DNA from: a virus
IMG/VR virus record: IMGVR_UViG_3300008113_000106
Span: 1-50,312 of that record
Reading direction: 5' to 3' (one strand)
DNA: 50,312 bases
The notes under the pieces were generated by a model, which saw only the letters and a program-made list of their open reading frames with translations, was not told the origin of the DNA and ran no database searches. Below are positions 6,876-16,283 of this stretch, in pieces. Position numbers and translations under genes: made by a program. Numbering within the stretch: the stretch's first letter is position 1; each line of letters starts with the position of its first letter.

Positions 6876-9293
6876 TTACATTGACGAATATCCGTATTCA
6901 AAAGGAATCAAATAAACATCTAAAGACCCTGTTGGGTTAATTGCTTTTGACCTGCCGTATGTTTCACCTGTTGTTACAGAAGCAAATACCAAAGAGCCGT
7001 CATCAAAAATAGTACCTGAAAATACACCTCCTACACTTGACGTTATTTGTAATAATAGTTGTTCTGTGTTTTGGTTATAAATATCAACAGTTATTCCTGA
7101 ACCATTTCCTGTATAGTTATATATTTGCCCACTGATAGATATTGTATAACTGTTGGCAATTAAAATATTTGAAGTTCCATATCTACCAGTGTAAGAAGTT
7201 CCGCCTGGCGATTCCCAATAAAATCTATAATCCCGATTTATAAAGTTATTGTATAAACCATCTTTAAACGGTTGATTTGTATAATTTTTAATAAATGGCT
7301 GTCCAGTAATTGTTGTTATTGTAGTTCCCAATTCAGCATCTGTTAAAATATTATTTTTATACAAATTTAAAGAGGGATATATTCCTGCAATATTCCCAAC
7401 TTCATTATTTGCATAATCTATTCCAGCATCAAACCTAACTTGAGCGTTAGCATTAAAAGTGTTTATTATATAAGCATTGTCAATGACATATAAACTACTT
7501 GAATTTGACAGGTTATAAAAGAAAGACTTAAAAGTATATGTAGGGGTTATTACTGCTGTTCTGCTACTGATAGGATCATTGCTAAAAAAATAACTCCTTA
7601 CGCATCCGTCCACTCCTTTAGTAGGATGAACGTCTGATTTGTAATTTATAATGTAGTATCCATTTATATTAGTAGCAATTGTTGCCCCACCATCCGTATA
7701 AAAGGAAGATAATAAATAATTCAATCCTCTTGTTAGCACAACATTCGCTGTATTAGCATTTGGATTTGCTGCTCCTGTATCAAATCTATGTTGCAAACTA
7801 TTCATACCACAAAATGCGGAACCACCATCGGTATACGAAGTATCCGCAACTTGCGAATTAATCCTTACAAAAGCTGTGGTTAGTAAGTTATTAGCATTCC
7901 AATTTATTCTTAGAGCACTTTGTCGTAATAAAGGATTTGGTTCAAAAATATGCAACAGAGTTGAGGCAGTACTGCTGTTTTGGGCAAAAGTAGTTCCATT
8001 GGGTGTAAGTGGAGTTGCTAAAGTCCACGGTAAAATAATCGTATTATTTATTTTAGTAGTAGTGGTCTTATTATACTCATAAGTAACATATAAGTTTATG
8101 GGAACATGTCTGAAGGTATTAGCTACGTTAGATCTTAGTTCAAAATTATGAGGTTGACTAGTATCGGGTAAACTTCCTATTGGTATATTCCATATTAATC
8201 TATCATATGTATCAGAGTTTTGTGATCTTTCTAATGATCCAAAATTAAACGATGGATTTGTATCAATAGATGCTATCAAAGATATATCTGTTGAACCACC
8301 GTATGCCTCATTTCCTTCAATCTCTATAAAATAATCTCTAATGTTTACATTTGATTCAGGTAAAAACCCAGGTGCTAGTGCAGGAAAATTCAAGTTTGTA
8401 ATAGCTCTTGCACTAAAATTAGATCCATTATTCTCATATCTAAATATTAATTTTGTAGGTACTTCGCTTGGTAAAATAGTAACTATTGCATCTATAATAT
8501 TAAGATTACTTGTAGGGCCTCCTGAAGCTAATAATCTATTATTTGAATTAACTCTTACAGTAGCTGAAGTTGGTGGCTCTAATGTATTTACTTGAATTCT
8601 GACTCTGTAGTCACCACTTTGTGTTAGTGTAATATCACTTAATTTATTTCCATAAGGAATAGTAGTTAAGTCTAAGTCCTCTAATTGAGTTGTATCAATA
8701 AATGAATAGTCCAATAACCGAGGAATTTGTTGATTTCCTAAAGTTCCTGGGGCAGTAGTAGCCAAACCTGCAATAGGTGACTCTAAAGGAATTATAACTG
8801 TTTTAATGTAAGTAGTATCTGCATCATCGTGCTCATAGGTACAATACAATTTAAAAGATGCATTTTGCATTAAGGTTGTTGTACCTGCACTAGCTAAATA
8901 GCTTAAACTAGCAATTATACCAACAGAAGATAAATTAGAAGGAACATTAGTATTAAAAAAAGTAGTAAAATCAAAAGGCCCTCCTACAAAAGATAAATTT
9001 TCACCCGATGTACCAATGTTAGGTGTCCAAGTAATTGACGAGGAGATGCCAGTTCCATTAATAGTCAGATCTAATTTTAATGATTGTAATCCACCATCTG
9101 TATTAAATACAATGTTATCGTGAAAACTCACTTCAGCATAAACTGATTTAAACACCCTAGAAGAAACTTCAGGAAAATACAAAGTTTTGTTACCAAAAGA
9201 CGCAACAGTAAATATTCCACCTGAACTGCCGTTTGGAGAACTTTGTGTTACTGAAGGCCAAGCATATATTATTGATTTTGCAACTATTGCCAT
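6876..9293 (-). CDS. Large virion surface/tail protein, 805 aa
   Basis: A Thr/Ser/Asn-rich, beta-predicted protein with little charge, typical of tail tip or adhesin proteins exposed on virions. Two internal segments look alike: LYCTYEHDDADTTYIKTV followed by IIPL, and LYVTYEYNKTTTTKINNT followed by IILPW, suggesting a duplicated domain of roughly 200-260 residues. The C-terminal part contains a carbohydrate-adhesion-like beta motif (IYNYTGNGSGITVDIYNQNT). It overlaps the stop of the 198-aa gene by 1 nt (TAATG). Position at the distal end of the tail cluster fits a receptor-binding protein, but the receptor cannot be inferred. Confidence 0.65.
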   Translation of the reverse strand: MAIVAKSIIYAWPSVTQSSPNGSSGGIFTVASFGNKTLYFPEVSSRVFKSVYAEVSFHDNIVFNTDGGLQSLKLDLTINGTGISSSITWTPNIGTSGENLSFVGGPFDFTTFFNTNVPSNLSSVGIIASLSYLASAGTTTLMQNASFKLYCTYEHDDADTTYIKTVIIPLESPIAGLATTAPGTLGNQQIPRLLDYSFIDTTQLEDLDLTTIPYGNKLSDITLTQSGDYRVRIQVNTLEPPTSATVRVNSNNRLLASGGPTSNLNIIDAIVTILPSEVPTKLIFRYENNGSNFSARAITNLNFPALAPGFLPESNVNIRDYFIEIEGNEAYGGSTDISLIASIDTNPSFNFGSLERSQNSDTYDRLIWNIPIGSLPDTSQPHNFELRSNVANTFRHVPINLYVTYEYNKTTTTKINNTIILPWTLATPLTPNGTTFAQNSSTASTLLHIFEPNPLLRQSALRINWNANNLLTTAFVRINSQVADTSYTDGGSAFCGMNSLQHRFDTGAANPNANTANVVLTRGLNYLLSSFYTDGGATIATNINGYYIINYKSDVHPTKGVDGCVRSYFFSNDPISSRTAVITPTYTFKSFFYNLSNSSSLYVIDNAYIINTFNANAQVRFDAGIDYANNEVGNIAGIYPSLNLYKNNILTDAELGTTITTITGQPFIKNYTNQPFKDGLYNNFINRDYRFYWESPGGTSYTGRYGTSNILIANSYTISISGQIYNYTGNGSGITVDIYNQNTEQLLLQITSSVGGVFSGTIFDDGSLVFASVTTGETYGRSKAINPTGSLDVYLIPFEYGYSSM

Positions 9294-9889
9294 TATGGAT
9301 ATATTTCAGTTATTAGTTGTAAACTTAAATAAGAAGCATTTGAATTAGTTTCTACATTTATTAAAAACACATCGTTTGGTGAAAATGAAGTTGTCCACCC
9401 AGATACATCGTATGAACTTACTAGTTGACTACCAATAAGTTTTGGTTTGTTGCTTGTTGAGATAATACTATTAGATACTATAGGAATTGAATTATTGCTT
9501 TTCCATATATCTAAAGTTGTTGTAGACGATACATCAGCTGTTAAAATAAAACCTTTAATTAATCCTGAGTACGGTGTTAAGTATAAACTATTAATTTTAC
9601 TACCTGTTTTAATAGGAGTAGGTATACTGCCTAGATTAAATGTTATAGTTGATAACAATGTAACACTAGATGCTTTTACTACTAAATCTCCGTCTGTTAT
9701 TCCACTTTCCCACCAATATTCTACGACAGCCCCTGCTGTAATAATACCTACCGTTCTTCCGATTACTCTAAGTCCAGAAACAATTGCTGCATTCGCTTCA
9801 GCTACAGAATTATAAGGACCGTAAGTTGAATCAACATTTGCTGCTGGATTTACAATAAATATTTGGTTTGCTAAATTAAAAGTTGCCAT
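9293..9889 (-). CDS. Virion/tail-associated protein, 198 aa
   Basis: A low-charge, beta-rich protein with NLANQIFIVNPAANVDSTYG near the start and a hydrophobic VGIITAGAVVEYWWESG strand pair, resembling modules attached to phage fibres. It lies between the 805-aa adhesin-like gene (1-nt overlap) and the 414-aa gene (1-nt gap), so all three are likely one virion module. No enzyme motif visible. Confidence 0.6.
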   Translation of the reverse strand: MATFNLANQIFIVNPAANVDSTYGPYNSVAEANAAIVSGLRVIGRTVGIITAGAVVEYWWESGITDGDLVVKASSVTLLSTITFNLGSIPTPIKTGSKINSLYLTPYSGLIKGFILTADVSSTTTLDIWKSNNSIPIVSNSIISTSNKPKLIGSQLVSSYDVSGWTTSFSPNDVFLINVETNSNASYLSLQLITEIYP

Positions 9890-9890
9890 T

Positions 9891-11135
9891 TTATGTTCCC
9901 GATAAAGTTATAGTTGCAGTTAAACCTAGGGGAGTAACTGAAGTAAATGTGTAAACTTTGTAAGAAACTGCTGTTCCTCCTGCATCGTTTACGTTAAATG
10001 TAGCCAATACAAAGTTACTTGTAATATTTTCAAGACTCGAAGTAATTACGCTTACCAAATTCCTTGTTGCTGGTATTGCAATGACAAACTTGGTTTGAGT
10101 AAATGTTCCTGAGTTAAATGAGTTTGTATCTGTAAAGTTAGACCCAAATGCTCTTACCTCTGCACTTGTTGTTGGTGTAGTAGTAGTTGGTCCAAAAAAT
10201 TGTCTATATCTTCCTGTAATCGTAGGAGCAGATGTAGAGTCTGTAGTTGTTCCAGCTACTCTTGAGGCATCTAAATTTGTTCCTGCATTTCCTTTGTTAT
10301 CAAAGTAAGCTCCTGTACCAATTGCGTGAGTTACAGTTACTGCCCAGTTATTTGTTCCATTAACTACTGCTACATTTATTGCTAAAGTACTGCCAGCTTG
10401 GTTTGTTGTACTTATGCCTGTACCAGAAAAAGAATACTGAGTAGCAGTACCAACTAGATTAGGACCTGTTGTTCCATCTCCATTTAAAATAGTTCCTCTA
10501 ACAAAAGTTGCTGTCAAAGTTCTACTCACACTAGTTCCTATTTCTACTATTCCACTACTTCCGTCTACAGCTAAGTTAACTGATTTTGCAGTTTGTATGG
10601 AAGCCAATAAGGTAGGGAATAAAATAGTATCTAAAGTTTGAACTAAAGTTTTACTTTTCCAAAAAGAAGCTGGTTGAGCAGTTGCTCCACCTACAGCTAC
10701 GGAATTAACTCCATCTGCAATTGTTGAGTTATAAATCGTTCCTAATACTGATCCTACCAATTCTAAACCTTCATTAGGATCTATACTTAAAGCATTTTGG
10801 TTTTCCCACTTAGTGCCATTATATACTAAAGCTTGTCCTGGAGTTAATGTTCCTAATTGAACATCAGACAAAGAAGATAAAGAGGTAGAAAAAGAAGGTA
10901 CTCCTGTAATTTTACTCCAAGCTAATGATCCGATCCAACTAGGATTGTTATAGACTTGAGAAGTTTTAACAACATCAATCATTAGTGCAGTAATTTGTGC
11001 AGCAAGTGATGTTACGGGATACTTAACAGTCTTAGGAGAATTACCTATAACTACCCCAATTAAGTGGGTAGGCACATCATCTGGTAAATAACTAGTTTTT
11101 ACAACTTCTCCTGGTATATTATTTAAATTACTCAT
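9891..11135 (-). CDS. Tail fibre or baseplate-type protein, 414 aa
   Basis: The N-terminal part (SSLSDVQLGTLTPGQALVYN, then GTKWENQ) carries a module common in phage fibres and appendages: a short sentence-like repeat with PGQALVYNGTKWE. The remainder is Thr/Ser/Gly-rich beta structure. It overlaps the upstream 125-aa gene by 8 nt. It is followed by two further virion genes, consistent with a multi-part fibre complex. Structural assignment is by composition and module similarity. Confidence 0.7.
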   Translation of the reverse strand: MSNLNNIPGEVVKTSYLPDDVPTHLIGVVIGNSPKTVKYPVTSLAAQITALMIDVVKTSQVYNNPSWIGSLAWSKITGVPSFSTSLSSLSDVQLGTLTPGQALVYNGTKWENQNALSIDPNEGLELVGSVLGTIYNSTIADGVNSVAVGGATAQPASFWKSKTLVQTLDTILFPTLLASIQTAKSVNLAVDGSSGIVEIGTSVSRTLTATFVRGTILNGDGTTGPNLVGTATQYSFSGTGISTTNQAGSTLAINVAVVNGTNNWAVTVTHAIGTGAYFDNKGNAGTNLDASRVAGTTTDSTSAPTITGRYRQFFGPTTTTPTTSAEVRAFGSNFTDTNSFNSGTFTQTKFVIAIPATRNLVSVITSSLENITSNFVLATFNVNDAGGTAVSYKVYTFTSVTPLGLTATITLSGT

Positions 11136-11505
11136 CGACTGCTATGTAAAAGCCATTTTCTGTTATTAAAGCTATAGAAGGGAGATAAACTTCTCGAAGA
11201 ACTAAATCTGTAAAAAGTAGTTTATAAGAACTTAATCTTCCTTCAAAACGAAGTGTTCCTGTAGGTCTAATTTCTTTTATTAACTGTGTAGTAAATGATA
11301 ATGATACTGGTGCTGTTTGGAGTCTCGCAAATAGCCCCTCATAGGTTTGAAAAAACTCTACCTTAACTGGGGAATCCCAAGTTTGAGTTGTTATTACCAT
11401 TAAATCGTGTGGGTGTATAAAAGTTTTAGAAGAATAACCATTAAAGATTTGGTCTATTAGACTACCTCCATAACCATTACCTTGAAAATTTAATTTTCCA
11501 CGCAC
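11128..11505 (-). CDS. Hypothetical tail-cluster protein, 125 aa, GTG start
   Basis: The frame has no ATG before residue 36 or so, and a GTG at 11503-11505 is the first plausible start; it lies 4 nt after the TATATTTG of a full TTGAC-N17 promoter, so the mRNA would be leaderless with a GTG start. The product is beta-rich (VKVEFFQTYEGLFARLQT; TGTLRFEGRLSSYKLLFTD) and of unknown function. It overlaps the 414-aa gene by 8 nt. Confidence 0.6.
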   Translation of the reverse strand: MRGKLNFQGNGYGGSLIDQIFNGYSSKTFIHPHDLMVITTQTWDSPVKVEFFQTYEGLFARLQTAPVSLSFTTQLIKEIRPTGTLRFEGRLSSYKLLFTDLVLREVYLPSIALITENGFYIAVDE

Positions 11506-11509
11506 TATA

Positions 11510-11539
11510 CAAATATAATATTTAAAATTAAAAAGTCAA
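11510..11539 (-). promoter_or_regulatory. Promoter inside the tail-fibre cluster
   Basis: Minus-strand TTGAC (11535-11539), 17-nt spacer, TATATTTG (11510-11517). It would drive the 125-aa, 414-aa, 198-aa and 805-aa genes separately from the two large fibre genes upstream. Confidence 0.6.
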
Positions 11540-11540
11540 C

Positions 11541-12071
11541 TTACATAACATTCACAATAAGTCCATTTTGTATATCCAAAGTTTGTTGTCCTGGAGGATT
11601 TGTAGGTACTGTAAAAAATCCTGTAAAACCACTTGCACCCGAACCATTTGCAGCAGCAGTAATTCTACCCTTACTGTCGATAGTTATATTTGCGTTTGTG
11701 TATGCTCCAGGAGTAACAGAAGTATTTGCTAAAGTAACTGTAATAGCCGTAGCACCAGACCCCGTTACATCGCCAGAAAGAGTAATAGTTTGATTACCAC
11801 TAACTGGAGTATAACCAAGAGCAGTAGTGACATCACTCCCAATTAAGGTTACTGCTCCGACTCTTGTGTTAAAACTAGTTACCAAATTGGCTGTATTAAG
11901 TCCTAAAGTCACATCACCTGTTCCTGAGTCAACCCCCGTACTACTGATAGTAAGGGGGGAGTTAACTAATACTTTAGTAATTAACGCTTGAGTTGTAGTA
12001 GTAGTATTGATGTCCACTCTACGTACAGATGCGTCTTCTATTAATGTAGTTCCAATTTGAGTTCTAGGCAT
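11541..12071 (-). CDS. Short tail-fibre protein, 176 aa
   Basis: Contains NTRVGAVTLIGSDVTTALGY near residues 68-90 and the module ITLSGDVTGSGATAITVTLA ... ITIDSKGRITAAANGS (about 98-148), both standard phage fibre pieces. The same module recurs in the next gene (SLSGDASGSGTTSISVTLA ... TTDAKGRVTSG), showing module sharing between neighbours. It ends 2 nt from the next gene's start region in the cluster and is likely part of the fibre assembly. Confidence 0.75.
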   Translation of the reverse strand: MPRTQIGTTLIEDASVRRVDINTTTTTQALITKVLVNSPLTISSTGVDSGTGDVTLGLNTANLVTSFNTRVGAVTLIGSDVTTALGYTPVSGNQTITLSGDVTGSGATAITVTLANTSVTPGAYTNANITIDSKGRITAAANGSGASGFTGFFTVPTNPPGQQTLDIQNGLIVNVM

Positions 12072-12073
12072 GA

Positions 12074-13768
12074 TTATTTTAAGTAATTGATTCTAATTTT
12101 ATCTGTAGCTGTGGGTACAAACAAGAAGTTAATTGTCAAAGGAGCCAAAGTAGTTACAACGTAATCGTTACCTGCCCCTGGCTCCATCAATACACCGTTT
12201 AAGTATACTTGTTCTGAACCTGCAATAGCATTACCTGTACAAGAAAAAGTTGTAGCCACCCCGTTAGGAAGCGGAGCTGGGGTTTCTCTCACCACAAAGT
12301 TAGTACTATTCATAGTTCCTGCTGGCAAGTCACCTGTACTTAAAGTAGTACCAGAAGTCACACGACCCTTAGCGTCAGTTGTTACTTTGGTGTAAGTACC
12401 AGCAGTTCCTACAGAAGCAAGAGTGACACTAATTGAAGTTGTTCCACTACCACTTGCATCGCCAGACAATGAGATTGATTGGTTTCCTGTGATATAAGTA
12501 TTAGTATCAAGTGCCCAAACATTTGAAGCGGTCTTTTTCAAGAATCCTGAAGTACCAGCCAAGCCAGCGATTGCGTCTAAGTCGGCATCCCACCTTTGTA
12601 CGTTTGTATCAATAACAAGTCCCAAAGTAGTACGAGCAGAGGCAGCATCAGCATCGTCAATCAAAGAACGACCAAAACTAGTCAAAGCAGACATTGCAAA
12701 AGTATCTGCACCTGTAGCATAAATCAATTGGTCAGCCAATGTACTCAAGCCTGCCAACGCAGTTAAGGTAGCATCAAGAGGCTGTTTATTTCCTAACTGA
12801 GTGTTGATAGAAGAAGTTACGCCTGCTAAGTAGCCAAGTTCAGTTGAAGTTACAGCAGATACAGCTACTTTTCCAGAACCATCTGAGACCAAAGCACGAG
12901 AAACAGTCAAGTTAGTAGTGCTGATTGTAGAAGCACCCCCCGTGATAGCGGCTTGAGCACGAGCGTTGGTAAAGAACAAGTTAGTAGTACCTTCTACTAA
13001 GTTATCAGTAGTTCCAGCAACAGCAGAAGTAACCCTACCATAAACGTCTACAGTAACTCTGTTATATGTTCCTGCAGTAACTCCTGAAGTTGCTAAGTCA
13101 ATGTTATCAGCGTTAACAACAATACGAGAAGAAGATGCTGTTCCTACGTCAAAAGTAAGACCCGTCTTAGTAAGACCGTTACCTGCTTGGAAGTCAGCCG
13201 CTCCTGCAAATTGGTTAAATACAATTGCTGATGAACCGATTGTTATAGGACCAGGAGTACTTTGAGTCCAACCAGTAGCTTGTAAGGTAGTTCCTGAAGT
13301 TACGAAGTAGAAAGCATTTATTAACTCAGAACCTGCGTCAGAATCTGCTGAACGTGCCCAAGCACCTGCCGCAACATCGTATACACCATTCTGTGTGGTT
13401 GTTGTTTGGTTTTTTACAAGTACACGATCACCAGCAATCAAAGCAACACCATCAATAGTCTGTGTACCACTCAATGTAATGTTGGCAGTTGTTGCAGCTC
13501 TTACAGCAGTCTTAACGCTCAAACCCTGAGCAACTGAGTCTACATATGCTTTGGTAGCAGCATCTGTTGTGTTAGTTGGGGTACCTAAACCTGTTGCTTT
13601 AAATCCTCCAAAGGATTGGTCAGCTGTAAAGGCTACAGTTCCGTCTTTTTTAGTGAAGTTCGCACCATCAGCCAATTTCGAACTAGCGATGGCTGCAGCG
13701 GCATCGATGTCAGCATTCACAATCGTGAGGGCATCGAGTTGGGATTTTTTAATTTTAGTTATTGGCAT
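12074..13768 (-). CDS. Tail fibre protein, 564 aa
   Basis: N-terminal MPITKIKKSQLDAL leads into the widely shared fibre block DAATKAYVDSVAQGLSVK, then DGVALIAGDRVLVKNQT with QNGVYDV and WARSADSD, followed by repeated Thr/Ser/Gly-rich shaft modules (LGNKQPLDATLTALAGL; ISLSGDASGSGTTSISV). The C-terminal ~60 residues (VYLNGVLMEPGAGNDYVV, ending TDKIRINYLK) match the end of the 794-aa gene in pattern, so they probably are a shared tip or trimerisation domain. Codons here are visibly more G/C-rich than in most genes nearby, as expected of repetitive, highly expressed or recently exchanged fibre genes. Confidence 0.85.
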   Translation of the reverse strand: MPITKIKKSQLDALTIVNADIDAAAAIASSKLADGANFTKKDGTVAFTADQSFGGFKATGLGTPTNTTDAATKAYVDSVAQGLSVKTAVRAATTANITLSGTQTIDGVALIAGDRVLVKNQTTTTQNGVYDVAAGAWARSADSDAGSELINAFYFVTSGTTLQATGWTQSTPGPITIGSSAIVFNQFAGAADFQAGNGLTKTGLTFDVGTASSSRIVVNADNIDLATSGVTAGTYNRVTVDVYGRVTSAVAGTTDNLVEGTTNLFFTNARAQAAITGGASTISTTNLTVSRALVSDGSGKVAVSAVTSTELGYLAGVTSSINTQLGNKQPLDATLTALAGLSTLADQLIYATGADTFAMSALTSFGRSLIDDADAASARTTLGLVIDTNVQRWDADLDAIAGLAGTSGFLKKTASNVWALDTNTYITGNQSISLSGDASGSGTTSISVTLASVGTAGTYTKVTTDAKGRVTSGTTLSTGDLPAGTMNSTNFVVRETPAPLPNGVATTFSCTGNAIAGSEQVYLNGVLMEPGAGNDYVVTTLAPLTINFLFVPTATDKIRINYLK

Positions 13769-13773
13769 GATGT

Positions 13774-16158
13774 TTAGATTTGATATTCGATTATAATAAG
13801 GTCAGTTGATACTGGGGGGTTTGTGAAAGTTATTTGGTTTGTTCCTGTTTCTATGTAGTCGTATCCTGCACCACGAGTTAGTCTCTGACCATTTAAGAAA
13901 ACTCTAGTTGTGGTGACAATAAAAGTTGCACTAGTTGTAAAGAGGACGTTTACTCCATTCTTCAATCCTACTATATTGTAATCGTAATCTATTACAAACT
14001 GAGCACCTATAGGAGCAGTCGCATAGGTCATCAATCCTGTAGAAGAGTTGTAATAGACTACGTTGGATGTAGATACGTTGGCTAGAGTTGCAGTAAGTGC
14101 TCCTTGTACACGAGCAGTTCCGTTTACGTCTAGCTTATATCCTGAGTCTGTGGTCGTTCCGATGAGGACGTTCCTCGATAAAGGAATACGCATAGCTTCA
14201 GTTCCATGCGCAAATACAGTTAAAAAATATCCACTTCCATAGGACATCTGAATTTCGCCAGTAGAATCATTTGAATTTAGTACAACAGATCCACCTAGCT
14301 GTAGCTTTACTGGTCCGTTGTTTCCAGCACTTCTTCTAAAATGCAAAGTTCCATCTGTACTTGTGGTACTTGTAGCTGTTAAAAAATGCCCGTTTCCAGA
14401 TGAGTACAAGTTAAATCCAGAATAGCTTCTGAGACCCAAATTCGTTACCCCAGTAAACGCACCATTAGTAAAGGTAGGATTGATGTCTAGTCCTACTAAT
14501 ACGTCATTGTTTGCTGCTGCTACTAAAGTGTTGTTAAAGAAAGCTCCCTGACCTAGTCCACTTTGCGTTACAACAGCTCCCGAGACTATCATTCTTCCAG
14601 ACGTAGATTGATAAGAAATATGATCTGTTACTCCCACTAAAGAGGTAAGAGTAGGATTATAGTAATATCCTCTAAAAGCTCCACTATGCGTCCCACTTGT
14701 ATTAATAGTTGGGTTATTATTAATTACAATATAAGTAGCTGTTCCTGAACTATTTTGAAAAGCAGAAGTTATTAGAAACGCTTGTACTGGAACTGTTCCG
14801 TTAGTAGTTGTTCCTCCTGTTAATTCAAAGTGTCTATTGTTTGTCGTACTTACTTGAAATTTACTACTAGATGCATTTGTAGTTAGTGTAAGTGTATTAC
14901 CACTAATACTAAAAATAGCATTACCTACAGTGAATGAATTAAGTATTCTGGCAGTTCCATTAACATCTAAACGATATCCTGCATCGGTAGTGGTATTTAT
15001 CTGTACATTACCTGTTGATCCTTGTATTCTTAAATAATATGTTTCTGAGCCCGAACCCAAATTATTACTGTTGTAGTTCGACTTACTATCGCCTGCTATG
15101 GCAAACCACCCTGAATTATCGAAGTTAAATTCAGCTCCAACAGTACCTGCCAATAATGCCGCAAACTTACCCCCAGTGTCTAAGTTTCCTACTGCTATTG
15201 TTGGAGTTGCGCTTCCTGCACCAGAGTTAAATTTAAACTGAGAAATACTTCCAATATTACCTGTTATTGCACCTACAGTAATCGCATTGGTGGTGGTGTT
15301 CCCTGCTGTAGTTACCTGAGCTAAAGTGGGAACTGAGACCAAAGGAGTACCTCCGAAGATGGTAGATATGCTTTTATTCTTCCAAAGATCAGTAGATGAC
15401 TCGTAAACTAATAAATCATTGTTAGCCTCAGAAGTTAAAAGAACTCCGTGTATTTCATCTAGCTCATATCCGTTCTGAATATGAAGAACTATACGACCTG
15501 CGGTAGGATGAGACCTAGCAATCCACCCAATAAATACTGCATGGTTAGGTTCAGCAGGAACTGTGCTTGTTATTCCCCCAGCTGTAGTAGCAGATAACCA
15601 AACAGCAACACCAGCCGCAAATGCCGAAGTATCTAAATCGTGAAGAGTTCCGTTTGTCGCTACGTATCCGTCAGAGTTATTTGAAATATCTGCTTCAACT
15701 ATACCTATTGTTTTTGAAGAAGTAGCCTCAGTATGTGCTTGTGCTCTTAAAGCATTTGGTCTGTTACCCGTAGCTCCACTTAAGTAAACAACAGTACCTT
15801 TAGTTAAAGTAGTGCCAGTAGAGTTTCTTACTATAATTTCGGTTCTTTCTGCACTATCTACTACTCCGTCATTGTCTACATCGTATGTAGCTTTGTACAT
15901 ATCTCCTCCACCGCCCCCTCCTCCAACAGCTTTCCAGGTTCCGTCGTCAGCCAAGTAAAGATTGCCTGCCCCCGTAGATCCTGTTCCCAAACGATTAGGG
16001 TCCATGATTCCCGTAGAAATATGAGCCGCATCTAAAAGTCTATACCCTGCAGCTCCTGGAGTGTTGGCAGGACTTGCATTAACATAACCAGGAGGCATAG
16101 CTCCTCCATTAGTTATAAGTGATAATAATTGTTCTGCTGTTAATAAATCTCCAGACAT
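13774..16158 (-). CDS. Long tail fibre protein, 794 aa
   Basis: Early Gly run (VGGGGGGGDMYKATYDVDND) and a block TEIIVRNSTGTTLTKGTVVY typical of phage appendage proteins of this group. Two copies of the motif TTDxGYxLDVNGTAR (about residues 385-400 and 690-705) mark repeated shaft modules. The C-terminus (VFLNGQRLTRGAGYDYIE ... TDLIIIEYQI) shares the tip-like module of the 564-aa gene. It is the first gene after the promoter at 16248-16277, so it and the 564-aa and 176-aa genes form one transcription unit. No peptidase S74 chaperone end is evident. Confidence 0.8.
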   Translation of the reverse strand: MSGDLLTAEQLLSLITNGGAMPPGYVNASPANTPGAAGYRLLDAAHISTGIMDPNRLGTGSTGAGNLYLADDGTWKAVGGGGGGGDMYKATYDVDNDGVVDSAERTEIIVRNSTGTTLTKGTVVYLSGATGNRPNALRAQAHTEATSSKTIGIVEADISNNSDGYVATNGTLHDLDTSAFAAGVAVWLSATTAGGITSTVPAEPNHAVFIGWIARSHPTAGRIVLHIQNGYELDEIHGVLLTSEANNDLLVYESSTDLWKNKSISTIFGGTPLVSVPTLAQVTTAGNTTTNAITVGAITGNIGSISQFKFNSGAGSATPTIAVGNLDTGGKFAALLAGTVGAEFNFDNSGWFAIAGDSKSNYNSNNLGSGSETYYLRIQGSTGNVQINTTTDAGYRLDVNGTARILNSFTVGNAIFSISGNTLTLTTNASSSKFQVSTTNNRHFELTGGTTTNGTVPVQAFLITSAFQNSSGTATYIVINNNPTINTSGTHSGAFRGYYYNPTLTSLVGVTDHISYQSTSGRMIVSGAVVTQSGLGQGAFFNNTLVAAANNDVLVGLDINPTFTNGAFTGVTNLGLRSYSGFNLYSSGNGHFLTATSTTSTDGTLHFRRSAGNNGPVKLQLGGSVVLNSNDSTGEIQMSYGSGYFLTVFAHGTEAMRIPLSRNVLIGTTTDSGYKLDVNGTARVQGALTATLANVSTSNVVYYNSSTGLMTYATAPIGAQFVIDYDYNIVGLKNGVNVLFTTSATFIVTTTRVFLNGQRLTRGAGYDYIETGTNQITFTNPPVSTDLIIIEYQI

Positions 16159-16247
16159 AATAAGTTTAAGTAGATAAAATAAAAATATCTTTGAACTAGC
16201 TTGTCAAAAGTAAAATAAAACTATCTTACTCCCTTAATAGGCTAATA

Positions 16248-16277
16248 CAAAGATATAATAATACAGATTAAAGTCAA
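16248..16277 (-). promoter_or_regulatory. Promoter of the tail-fibre operon
   Basis: Minus-strand TTGAC (16273-16277), 17-nt spacer, TATCTTTG (16248-16255), about 90 nt upstream of the 794-aa gene. The long 5' leader holds no visible gene or strong hairpin. Confidence 0.6.
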
Positions 16278-16283
16278 GAGGTA

